From Acidobacteriota bacterium (GTDB lineage Bacteria; Acidobacteriota; Terriglobia; Acidiferrales; UBA7541): DNA of 9,821 bases. Below, one piece after another: positions 1-6,626 of this stretch. Location: NCBI GenBank assembly GCA_028876695.1, contig JAGWRH010000328.1, forward strand, positions 1 to 9,821, in the 5' to 3' direction. The notes under the pieces are model-generated. The model ran no database searches. It was given only the letters and a program-made list of their open reading frames with translations, and was not told the DNA's origin. Every line of letters begins with the position of its first letter. The stretch's first letter is position 1. Made by a program: the position numbers and the translations under genes.

Positions 1-192
1 ATAAAACGCCCAGTACACTGGGCGATTGAGGCCGGTAATCCCGAGCCCAGCGTACATCTGACGCCCGAACGCCGCACCTGCGACGATCACTACCGCGAGC
101 AAGAACCCCAACATGATAAAGTACTTCGGCGTCACCACCGAGAGCGGCCGCAGCAGATCTTCGTTTATCTGTTCAGGCGTTTTCGTCGCCAT
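1..192 (-). CDS. actC: NrfD/ActC-type quinone-binding membrane subunit (partial, N-terminus only)
   Basis: Only the first 64 codons are inside the window; the gene continues past the left edge. The visible product starts MATKTPEQINEDLL, has a hydrophobic stretch at about residues 24-43 (the first membrane helix), and then GLGITGLNRPVYW. The last part resembles the loop before the second helix of NrfD/PsrC-family proteins, where an N-R-P-V-Y/x-W sequence is common. The family forms 8-10 helix integral membrane subunits that bind quinol and hand electrons to a partner ferredoxin subunit. The ATG lies inside the end of the upstream ferredoxin gene (20-bp overlap), so translational coupling is likely. 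The identity rests on both the short sequence and the position after cytochrome, molybdopterin-type and ferredoxin genes. Whether it is ActC, QrcD or another NrfD relative cannot be settled from 64 residues. Confidence 0.8.
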   Translation of the reverse strand, partial: MATKTPEQINEDLLRPLSVVTPKYFIMLGFLLAVVIVAGAAFGRQMYAGLGITGLNRPVYWAFY

Positions 193-880
193 TCCACGTG
201 TCCCGTTGCAAATATGTGATTTTCGGCCGGGCCCCCAATTCTTCAAGCAATTTCCCGCCCCTGCTCGAAGCCGCCATCCGCGAGGCGCGGCTATTCGGAT
301 CGCTCAAATCGCCGAACACCATGGCGTTCGTGGGGCAGGATTGCACGCAAGCCGGCTGAATTTCGCCGTCCCTCACGTCGCGCTTCTCGGCTCGCGCGTT
401 TGTTTCCGCCGCCTTGATGCGCTGCACGCAAAACGTGCATTTCTCCATCACGCCCACTTCGCGGACCGAAACGTCCGGATTCAGCTGCAGATTCAGCGGC
501 TTATCCCATTTCGGATTGTAGAAATTGAAAAATCGCACGTTGTATGGGCAAGCATTGGCGCAGTAACGTGTGCCGATGCAGCGGTTGTACACCTGCCCAT
601 TCAATCCCTCTTCCGTGTGGTAGCTAGCAAACGTGGGGCAGACGGGCTCGCAAGGCGCCGCGTCGCATTGCTGGCAGAGCACCGGCATGAATTTCACTTT
701 CACGTCCGGGAAATCGCCCTCGTAATAGCGCTCTACGCGGATCCAGTGGTTCGCGCGGCTGCGCGCCGCCTCTTTTTCACCGACCGTCGCAATATTGTTC
801 TCGGCATGGCAAGCCACCACGCAGGCCTCGCAGCCTGTGCAGCGGTCCAAGTCAATGACCATGCCCCATTGATGAGCCAT
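173..880 (-). CDS. actB2: 4Fe-4S ferredoxin subunit, ActB C-terminal-half/QrcC/DmsB type
   Basis: This 235-residue protein is an electron-transfer subunit with four cysteine groups: C14-C17-C20-C24, C69-C72-C77-C81, C101-C107-C111 and C148-C151-C178-C182. In the third group the expected second cysteine is Thr104 (CIGTRYC). In this family that change goes with a [3Fe-4S] cluster, giving a predicted three [4Fe-4S] plus one [3Fe-4S], as described for the ferredoxin domain of alternative complex III and for QrcC. There is no signal peptide, so it probably travels through the Tat pathway together with its molybdopterin-type partner encoded just upstream (inference). The start ATG follows GGAGAGG at 883-889, two bases away from the ATG. 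It lies 45 bp after the partner gene and overlaps the NrfD gene by 20 bp. Its likely role is to pass electrons from the quinol site to the cytochrome subunit. Confidence 0.9.
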   Translation of the reverse strand: MAHQWGMVIDLDRCTGCEACVVACHAENNIATVGEKEAARSRANHWIRVERYYEGDFPDVKVKFMPVLCQQCDAAPCEPVCPTFASYHTEEGLNGQVYNRCIGTRYCANACPYNVRFFNFYNPKWDKPLNLQLNPDVSVREVGVMEKCTFCVQRIKAAETNARAEKRDVRDGEIQPACVQSCPTNAMVFGDLSDPNSRASRMAASSRGGKLLEELGARPKITYLQRDTWNGDENA

Positions 881-925
881 TTCCTCTCCAACTTGCGCCG
901 CTTCTCCGGCAGCGCGTTTCTCCAG

Positions 926-3208
926 CTATCGGCGCTTCGCGTCCGGCGGCTCTTCCCTCAAACTCGCTCCGAAAAGAACCAGCTTCCCTTCTCCCACTCG
1001 CGCAATCTTCACCCTTGTCGCCGCCCATGCCAGCGAATCCGTCCCGGCCACGGTCATCGGAGCCAAAATCGAGATCGGATTCGCGCCGCGATTGCTCGCA
1101 TACCGCGTGAAGTTTTCATGGCCCTGCCCGATCGGCATTGCAACCACGTCCGGCGCGATCCCCGGGGTGATCATCGCGGGTGCTTGCACCGAACCGTGCC
1201 GCGACGCAACTTCCACCAAGTCCGCTTGCTTGATTCCGAGTTTGCTCGCCGTTGCCGGATTCAGCTCCACCCAAGTGCCCCACATCGCCGTGGACATCGG
1301 ATCGGGCGCTTCCTGCATCCACGGCAACGCGGCCAGCGACCCGTCATAGAGCATCTGTGAAGCGAACGGCATGAGATGGAATGGAAATTCGCTCTGGTTT
1401 CCGTCAAATTCCGCTGCGGCATATTTCACGGAACCCGAAGCCGCTTTCGCTCCGGTGGCTCCTTGAGCGGCGTCCTCTTGCGGACCCCACCATCCACCCT
1501 GCTGCTGCGCGTTCGACCAGAAATCGTCGGTGGTCTTCGCATCCTTCGAGCCTTTCGATTTATAAAGGGCCGCGAAATCTGCCTGAATCGCTTCGTCGTA
1601 GGTCTTCCACGGAAGCGCCTTCGCAAAATTCCCGCCCAGGCGATGCGCTAAATCGAGCAGCACGTCGGGCATGGCGCGCGTGTCATGGAGCGGCAGCACT
1701 GCCGGTGGCGCCACGCTAACCACGGTGCGGAGCGAGCCGGAATCGGGCGCATCTTCGACCCATGATTCGAGCGGCGAATGATCCGGCAGGATCAAGTCCG
1801 CGAAGATGCTCGTCTCGTCGATGAAACTGCCGAAGCTCGCGATCAGCGGCGCTTTCTCCAGTGCTCGCCGCAACTTCCACGCGGCCGGCGTGGCAAACGC
1901 CGGATTCGCGCCGTGAATCAGCAGCGCGCCAACTGAATTTGCGTTGGACTCGATCTGCTCCGCCAGTTTTCGAACGGCTTCCGCTCCGGAAGCTTCCTGC
2001 GCGCCGGCCGTTTTGTCATTGCTCGGATTCCAAACCGGACTGAACTGGATTCCGCCAGCTTTTCCGGCGCTCCCGAGCAGCGCGTTCAAGGCATTCACCG
2101 CGAGCGTATTGAACAGACCATTCGTGTGCGCCGCCGCCGCGTCACCGATCAATGCCACCGCGGGCCCGTTGGCGGCAGCCTCGTGCGCGATTCTGGTGAT
2201 CGTCGCCGCTTTTACGCCGGTCTGCGCCGAAATTTTCTCCGGTGCGTACTCAGCCAATCCTTGCGCCCACCCTTCGATCAATTCGCCGGCGGCTCCCGCG
2301 GATGCCGCCGAGCGCAACTTATCCTGCATCAGCACGTGGGCAATGCCGAGCGCCAGCGCGCCTTCCGATCCCGGTGCGCACGGAACCCACTCGTCCGCGT
2401 TCGCGCCTGTTTGCGAGATTCGCGGCTCGAACTGCAGGAACTTCCCGCGCAAGCCCGCTCGCCCTTGCCGCATCGCTCCATAACCGAGCGACTGCGCGAC
2501 CGGCGAATTCCACGTTCCCAGAAAATTCGCACCGAACGAGATGATGTAATTCGATTGCCCGAGCTCAACGGTCGGCGGTGCATCGTGACGAAAGCTCGCG
2601 GAGTTCGCGGCGCGCACCACGCCCTCATCGAAAAATGAAAACTCGATGTACTGCGAGTCCTTGAAGCCGCCGGCAAACGTCGTCGCAATATTCCTCCGCT
2701 GCGCTCTCAACGGACTCGTGAGGAAGACCAGCCGGCCCGGCAATCTGCCCTCGTGCAGCGACGAGAGCTGCGCCATCAAATGTTGCATCGCCTCGTCCCA
2801 CGAAATTGCCTTGAATTCACCCGAGCCGCGAGCGCCGGAGCGCATCAGCGGCGTTCGGATGCGGTCCGGATGGTAGGTCACCTGCAAACCGGCGTGCCCC
2901 CGCGGGCAAAGCTTGCCTTGATTGATCGGGTGTGCCGGATTCCCTTCCAGCTTCTTGGCAAGCCCCATCTGCATTAACCCCAACTGCCCGTTACGAACGA
3001 CCTCGGCGTCGCCTTCCATCACGCGCACCAGCAGCCCGCATCCCGCGGCGCACATTGTGCACACGCTCGGCTTCCACGTGGCGATTCCTGGAATCAGATC
3101 CTCTTCGGGAATGAACCGGATCAGCTGGTGGTCCGGACTGCCGCATGCATCGAGCGTCGCTGCCGCGCCGGAGATCGCCGTTATTTTTAGAAAATCGCGT
3201 CGTTGCAT
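926..3208 (-). CDS. actB1: Tat-exported molybdopterin-oxidoreductase-like subunit, ActB N-terminal-half/QrcB type
   Basis: This 760-residue protein belongs to the DMSO-reductase superfamily. A twin-arginine signal (QRRDFLK, residues 2-8) precedes an Ala/Gly-rich segment ending LDAC, where Cys22 could be a lipid-attachment site. An Fe-S motif follows (C50, C53, C57, C101, with CPRGHAG). Further on are SFGANFLGTWNSP (224-236), the segment KFLQFEPRISQTGANADEWVPCAPGSEGAL (given here by its ends, 256-285), and a C-terminal dinucleotide-binding-type domain from about 640 to 735. The only cysteines are 22, 50, 53, 57, 101 and 277. None lies where Mo-ligating Cys or SeCys usually sits (about 185-200, here FSFFDEGVVRAAN), and the SFGANFL-TW-SP string resembles Mo-free ACIII/Qrc subunits as I know them. 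I therefore infer a scaffold or electron-transfer role more than a reductase. The ribosome site before the ATG is weak. A true Mo enzyme using Asp or Glu as ligand is not excluded. Confidence 0.87.
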   Translation of the reverse strand: MQRRDFLKITAISGAAATLDACGSPDHQLIRFIPEEDLIPGIATWKPSVCTMCAAGCGLLVRVMEGDAEVVRNGQLGLMQMGLAKKLEGNPAHPINQGKLCPRGHAGLQVTYHPDRIRTPLMRSGARGSGEFKAISWDEAMQHLMAQLSSLHEGRLPGRLVFLTSPLRAQRRNIATTFAGGFKDSQYIEFSFFDEGVVRAANSASFRHDAPPTVELGQSNYIISFGANFLGTWNSPVAQSLGYGAMRQGRAGLRGKFLQFEPRISQTGANADEWVPCAPGSEGALALGIAHVLMQDKLRSAASAGAAGELIEGWAQGLAEYAPEKISAQTGVKAATITRIAHEAAANGPAVALIGDAAAAHTNGLFNTLAVNALNALLGSAGKAGGIQFSPVWNPSNDKTAGAQEASGAEAVRKLAEQIESNANSVGALLIHGANPAFATPAAWKLRRALEKAPLIASFGSFIDETSIFADLILPDHSPLESWVEDAPDSGSLRTVVSVAPPAVLPLHDTRAMPDVLLDLAHRLGGNFAKALPWKTYDEAIQADFAALYKSKGSKDAKTTDDFWSNAQQQGGWWGPQEDAAQGATGAKAASGSVKYAAAEFDGNQSEFPFHLMPFASQMLYDGSLAALPWMQEAPDPMSTAMWGTWVELNPATASKLGIKQADLVEVASRHGSVQAPAMITPGIAPDVVAMPIGQGHENFTRYASNRGANPISILAPMTVAGTDSLAWAATRVKIARVGEGKLVLFGASLREEPPDAKRR

Positions 3209-3261
3209 TCGATTCGTCTCAATCGTCCGTCAGTTCGGCCAGGAACCCCGATCGACTCTGT

Positions 3262-3885
3262 TTAGTAATGGCACGTAACGCAATCCGTCGGCGCGGCGTG
3301 CTGCTGATGGCACTCCACGCAAAAGCCCATCGTCAAATTCACTGAACGCACCGCCGTGATCTGCTTGCTCAAATCACCGTGGCACTGCGCGCATTGCACG
3401 CCGGCGCGAATATGCGGCGCATGATTAAACAGCACGTGCGATTCCAGGTTGAACCCATACACGCGCTGCCACGGCACGTCCTGTCCCTGATCGAAATAGG
3501 CCGTTAGCTTCTTGATCTCTGGCTTGTCCTTGGCGATCACGCGGTGGCACGTCATGCAGAATTTCACGCTGGGAATTCTCGCGTCCGGTCCTTGATTCAC
3601 GCCCGCGTGGCAGATCACGCACTGCAGCCCGTTCGCGATATGAATTTTGTGAGGGAACTGGATCGGCTGCGTAGGCTGCGCGCGGTAGTCGAAAAAATCT
3701 TCGACGGCTTCGCCGATGCTCCGGTGCGCCGGCGTGAACACTGCGGAGCCGTAATCTGGAATGTCGCTAAATGGCCCGTTTTCCGCGGATAACTGCCGCT
3801 GCACCACGAAGCATGCCAGAGCTGCCGCGCCAACGATTACCGCGATCCGAAGCCAACGGTAAAAACCGCGCCGCGATGACGACAA
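3262..3885 (-). CDS. actA: Membrane-anchored pentahaem cytochrome c (ActA-like)
   Basis: With the TTG at 3885 this is a 207-residue protein with an N-terminal membrane helix (about residues 13-30, WLRIAVIVGAAALACFVV region) and a periplasmic domain carrying five CxxCH haem c motifs: CVICH, CMTCH, CAQCH, CVECH and CVTCH at about residues 89, 110, 165, 189 and 202. The last motif ends one residue before the C-terminus. The FPHKIHI, IPSVKFCMTCH, VLFNHAPHIRAGVQCAQCH and LTMGFCVECH context matches the ActA/cytochrome c7-type subunit of alternative complex III, which also has five haems; QrcA of the related Qrc complex has six. It would accept electrons from the ferredoxin subunit and pass them to a soluble carrier or oxidase. 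No ATG is available: TTG at 3900 lacks a ribosome site, while TTG at 3885 follows GAGG at 3891-3894 with five bases between. The next gene begins 53 bp downstream. Confidence 0.88.
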   Translation of the reverse strand: MSSSRRGFYRWLRIAVIVGAAALACFVVQRQLSAENGPFSDIPDYGSAVFTPAHRSIGEAVEDFFDYRAQPTQPIQFPHKIHIANGLQCVICHAGVNQGPDARIPSVKFCMTCHRVIAKDKPEIKKLTAYFDQGQDVPWQRVYGFNLESHVLFNHAPHIRAGVQCAQCHGDLSKQITAVRSVNLTMGFCVECHQQHAAPTDCVTCHY

Positions 3886-3921
3886 ATGATCCTCGCCCAA
3901 GGTGATCTGGTGCGACCCGCC

Positions 3922-3950
3922 ATACTACACATACGATTCCCGGCTGTAAA
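3922..3950 (-). promoter_or_regulatory. Candidate sigma70-type promoter of the respiratory operon
   Basis: On the minus strand a -35-like TTTACA (3945-3950) is followed after exactly 17 bp by a -10-like TAGTAT (3922-3927). Matches to consensus are 5/6 and 4/6. The predicted transcript start is near 3915, about 30 bases before the TTG start chosen for the cytochrome gene. The element sits in the 180-bp gap between the flavoprotein gene and the cytochrome gene, where an operon promoter would be expected. This is prediction from sequence only. Confidence 0.42.
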
Positions 3951-3955
3951 CCGGG
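3939..3955. repeat. Short inverted repeat over the -35 element
   Basis: CCCGG (3939-3943) and CCGGG (3951-3955) form a perfect 5-bp inverted repeat around a 7-base centre that contains most of the -35-like TTTACA of the minus strand. It could be an operator half-site pair or, read on the plus strand where TTTT follows, a very short hairpin. Five base pairs in GC-rich DNA can easily occur by chance. Confidence 0.25.
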
Positions 3956-4081
3956 TTTTCCGGGTGCGCCGTTGCACGCGGCTGGAAAATAACCGCTATC
4001 AACGCGTCAACGTTATCGGTTCGCTCGCGGGCCGTCAGTGACGCAGATCACGTATCCGATGTTCCCGAGACATTTTCGCGC

Positions 4082-5218
4082 TCACACCGACGCAGGAGAA
4101 CATCGCAGCGCCGGCTGGTTCCGATGCAGAAACCATCGGTCTAAAACGACATGCCGTGAAAACCATCCGTTCGCTAAAAGCATCCGCCCCAGCGACTCGA
4201 TCCATCGCTCCGGCAACCGCGTGCCCACATGGGTCGCGATATCGCGCCCGGAATCGCCGAACCGCGCCGCAAGAGCCCGCCGATACGGCTCGAGTTTCTC
4301 GCGCGTATAACTGCCGGCCGCGGCGATCGCTTTGGCCGCCAGCAATCCCGATTCGATCGCGGGACGAATTCCTTCGCCGCTTTGCGAGTACGCCAACCCG
4401 GCTGCGTCTCCGATCAACAGCATGCCGTCGTCGCAAATGTTCCGGTTGGTTTTGGAATAAAGTAGATAGGCGTGCCCCAGCATCGAGACGGGTAAATCGA
4501 ATCCGATTTTCCCGGCATTGCGAAGATACGCTACAAAATCCGCCACGTGCGCCGGCAATCCGCGTGGGTCCAGCCGCCCGAGGCCAATGTTGAGAAAATC
4601 TTGCTTGCGAAAGCACCAGCCATACCCCTTCATGTCCGCGCAAAAAAATAGTTCCGGCATTTCGCCGCGAATCTCGCATTTTTCGCGCTGATCGGGCGTC
4701 ATCTCGAATTCCATCTCCTGCGCCGCTACGGCCGTCTCTTTGCGCGCATCCGCGCCCAGGAACCGCGCCACGGGACAGAAGTGTCCGCCCGCGCCAATCA
4801 CAATACGCGCGGCTATGTTTCCATTTACGATCCAGCGCTCACCCGCCCGCTCGAGCTGTTGCAATGGCGTGTCTTGCAGCACCCGCGCTCCCGAGCGGGC
4901 CAGCAGGTAGGCGTCGAATTCGCAGCGCCTGATCCCATAGCTGACCGGCCCTCGATAATCGGTCTCCACCTGCGGACCGCCGATGCGGCCCGTGCGAAAC
5001 CCGCTCAAAGGTTGCAACACGCGCGTCCGCGCATACTCGCCCGTATCGATTTGCAGCTCTTCGATAACCGCGGGCGTGATCCAGCCCCCGCAAACCTTAT
5101 CGCGCGGAAAACTTCGCTTGTCGATGATGACGGTATCGATTCCCGACCGCCGCAGAGCCCACGCGCACGCGGAGCCCGCCGGGCCGGCTCCGACGATCAG
5201 CGCGTCGCATGCATCCAT
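4082..5218 (-). CDS. FAD-dependent oxidoreductase of the geranylgeranyl reductase family
   Basis: This 378-residue flavoprotein has the full signature of the geranylgeranyl reductase/halogenase-like FAD family. It has an N-terminal Rossmann dinucleotide motif GAGPAG (10-15), the FPRDKVCGGWITP segment (37-49) in which the CGG motif lines the active site, the mid-protein GYGWCFRK...NIGLG segment (198-214), and the second FAD motif LLIGDAAGL (268-275) with GEGIRPAIESG (281-291). Known members reduce isolated C=C bonds in isoprenoid chains of chlorophyll, archaeal lipids or quinones, but many bacterial ones have no known substrate. Its ATG overlaps the end of the Cfa-like methyltransferase gene by 22 bp, with GGAAGAG just upstream inside that gene, so the two are probably made together and may act on the same lipid. 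I infer a reductase acting on an acyl or prenyl chain; the substrate is not visible in the sequence. There is no membrane helix. Confidence 0.85.
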   Translation of the reverse strand: MDACDALIVGAGPAGSACAWALRRSGIDTVIIDKRSFPRDKVCGGWITPAVIEELQIDTGEYARTRVLQPLSGFRTGRIGGPQVETDYRGPVSYGIRRCEFDAYLLARSGARVLQDTPLQQLERAGERWIVNGNIAARIVIGAGGHFCPVARFLGADARKETAVAAQEMEFEMTPDQREKCEIRGEMPELFFCADMKGYGWCFRKQDFLNIGLGRLDPRGLPAHVADFVAYLRNAGKIGFDLPVSMLGHAYLLYSKTNRNICDDGMLLIGDAAGLAYSQSGEGIRPAIESGLLAAKAIAAAGSYTREKLEPYRRALAARFGDSGRDIATHVGTRLPERWIESLGRMLLANGWFSRHVVLDRWFLHRNQPALRCSPASV

Positions 5219-6441
5219 TTGCGCTCTTCCACCGATTGCTGCGGCTCATAGATGTGAGCGCGCGTCCATGGGATGTCGCGGCAGTTCGCTCCCGCAAACG
5301 CGATTTGAAACAGTTGCAGCCCGCCGGTGCGAAACGACGCGAGCGACCCCGCCAGATACAATCGCCACGCCCGCGCGAACTCCGGCCCGAACATCTGTGA
5401 CACCCGCTCCACAGACGCTTCGAAGCGGTTCAACCAATGCTCCAGCGTCTTCGCGTAATGCATTTGCAGATTTTCGACGTCCAGCACTGAAAAATTCCAC
5501 GGCTCGAACACGCGACTCACCTCTCTCAGCGTCGGCGGATAGGCGCCCGGAAAAATCCGTTTCCTGATCCACGGGCTGAACGGATAGGGCCGGTTGCGTC
5601 CGATAAAATGCACAAGCCCCCGCCCCCAATCTCCAATCGTCCGATGAATCGTGCGGCCAAACTCCTCGTAGTGGTTTAATCCAACGTGCTCGAGCATTCC
5701 CACCGAGACAAACACGTCCTGCCGCCCCGAAATATTGCGGTAATCGTCCTCGACGAATTCCACGCGTCCGGCTAATCCTTCGCGTTTCGCCTGTTCGCGC
5801 GCGTAGGCGATTTGTTCGTGCGAAATGTTGAATGCGCGCACCGCCGCTCCGTAGCGTTTGGCCATATGCAGCGCCAGCGCGCCCCATCCGCAGCCGGCCT
5901 CCACCACTTTTTCTCTCGGCTGCAAGCGCAGCTTGCGGCAGACGTGATCCATCTTGGCCACCTGCGCGTCTTCAAGCGAGGCCGATGCCGTCGGAAAATA
6001 CGCGCACGTGTAAACCATTCGCTCGTCGAGCCACAGCTTGTAAAAGTCGTTGCTCAGATCGTAGTGCCGGTGGATATTTTTTCGCGACCCGCGCGCGCTG
6101 TTGTTCTCCAGCCAGTCGAGCCACCAGGAACGTATTTGCGCGAACCGCATCCTTTTCTTCGCGGTGTCCTGCATTGTGCGCAGCACATCTTCGAGGAAGC
6201 GGACCATATCGCCGCGGATCTGGATCTTGCCGTCGGCATAAGCGTCTCCGAAGGCGACTTCCGGATCGAGCGCCAGTTTTGCCAGCGTGCGCCGATCGGA
6301 AATCACCACCGTTGTGCTGGGTTTCGACCCGTTGGGCGGTGTCGAGCGGTCCGCGTCTCGCCCGATCACGAGCCCAATGGACGGGTTGCCCGCGATAGCC
6401 AGAATCTTTCGGGTGAGCCATTGGTCTGTGGATGAGAACAT
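5197..6441 (-). CDS. cfa: Cyclopropane-fatty-acyl-phospholipid synthase-family methyltransferase
   Basis: With the ATG at 6441 this is a 414-residue SAM-dependent methyltransferase. Family marks in order are HYDLSNDFYKLWL (about 126-138), MVYTCAYF with the conserved active-site Cys at 146, the SAM-binding VVEAGCGWGALALHMA (179-194), SVGMLEHVG (246-254) with the conserved Glu at 251, LVHFIGRN with His 278, and HYAKTLEHW with Tyr 329. These correspond to the bicarbonate and substrate site residues of E. coli Cfa (C139, E239, H266, Y317), so the enzyme looks catalytically complete. The family adds a methylene or methyl group to the double bond of phospholipid acyl chains at the membrane. The start is set by GGAGGT at 6451-6456, nine bases from the ATG; an upstream TTG at 6477 has no such site. 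The gene overlaps the reductase gene that follows. Related enzymes also make methylated fatty acids, so the exact product is open. Confidence 0.9.
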   Translation of the reverse strand: MFSSTDQWLTRKILAIAGNPSIGLVIGRDADRSTPPNGSKPSTTVVISDRRTLAKLALDPEVAFGDAYADGKIQIRGDMVRFLEDVLRTMQDTAKKRMRFAQIRSWWLDWLENNSARGSRKNIHRHYDLSNDFYKLWLDERMVYTCAYFPTASASLEDAQVAKMDHVCRKLRLQPREKVVEAGCGWGALALHMAKRYGAAVRAFNISHEQIAYAREQAKREGLAGRVEFVEDDYRNISGRQDVFVSVGMLEHVGLNHYEEFGRTIHRTIGDWGRGLVHFIGRNRPYPFSPWIRKRIFPGAYPPTLREVSRVFEPWNFSVLDVENLQMHYAKTLEHWLNRFEASVERVSQMFGPEFARAWRLYLAGSLASFRTGGLQLFQIAFAGANCRDIPWTRAHIYEPQQSVEERKWMHATR

Positions 6442-6450
6442 CGTCGTGCC

Positions 6451-6456
6451 ACCTCC
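6451..6456 (-). promoter_or_regulatory. Strong ribosome-binding site that fixes the Cfa start
   Basis: GGAGGT on the minus strand is a six-base match to the anti-Shine-Dalgarno partner, with a nine-base spacer to the ATG at 6441. It would lie inside the coding region if the upstream TTG at 6477 were used, which argues for the shorter protein. Confidence 0.75.
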
Positions 6457-6507
6457 GGTTGCGAAGGCCTCTAGCAACCCGCTGCACTGGTGCTTGAGAA
6501 ATGTGCC

Positions 6508-6540
6508 ATTCTATTAATGTATTGGCCGGTGGAATGTCAA
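6508..6540 (-). promoter_or_regulatory. Candidate promoter of the Cfa/reductase pair
   Basis: A perfect -35 hexamer TTGACA lies at 6535-6540 on the minus strand, in an AT-richer patch of the 185-bp gap after the HPF gene. The -10 partner is less clear. TAATAG (6511-6516) is 18 bp away but matches only 3/6, while TAGAAT (6508-6513) matches 5/6 but is 21 bp away. A growth-phase sigma factor, as used by cfa genes in some bacteria, could tolerate this, but that is inference. Confidence 0.35.
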
Positions 6541-6626
6541 TGTTTTCAACGCGGTGAGCCGTCGCGTTTTCGGGTCTACGGCTGGGACGGAATCCCCGCT
6601 TTGGCAGCAGCTTTGCCGTTCAGCGT

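Noticed and set aside
113..1360. Long plus-strand open frame of 415 codons opposite the ferredoxin and molybdopterin-type genes
   Set aside because: It is antisense to two clearly identified genes, has an Arg/His/Pro-rich composition typical of a GC-rich shadow frame and shows no domain I recognise.
1944..2483. Plus-strand frame of 179 codons rich in Ala, Pro and Ser that resembles a secreted protein
   Set aside because: It lies wholly antisense to the molybdopterin-type gene, and its Ala/Pro/Ser richness follows from the reverse complement of that gene's GC-rich codons.
926..3208. Assignment as a catalytic formate dehydrogenase, nitrate reductase or polysulfide reductase
   Set aside because: No Cys or SeCys at the Mo-ligand region, and a pentahaem cytochrome partner; the context fits ACIII/Qrc better.
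3939..3960. Short hairpin followed by TTTT on the plus strand, resembling an intrinsic terminator
   Set aside because: The stem is only 5 bp and no plus-strand gene leads into it; the overlap with a minus-strand promoter explains the region better.
4035..4679. Minus-strand open frame of 214 codons within the flavoprotein gene
   Set aside because: It is an alternate frame of the flavoprotein coding region, Arg/Ser-rich and without motifs, while the flavoprotein frame has all family motifs.
5246..5887. Second minus-strand open frame of 213 codons within the Cfa gene
   Set aside because: It is out of frame with the SAM-binding and catalytic motifs of Cfa and has no recognisable domain.
6557..6583. 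Possible terminator after the HPF-CSD gene (AGCCGT and ACGGCT arms)
   Set aside because: Only six base pairs around a 15-base loop and no T-run follows; too weak to call.
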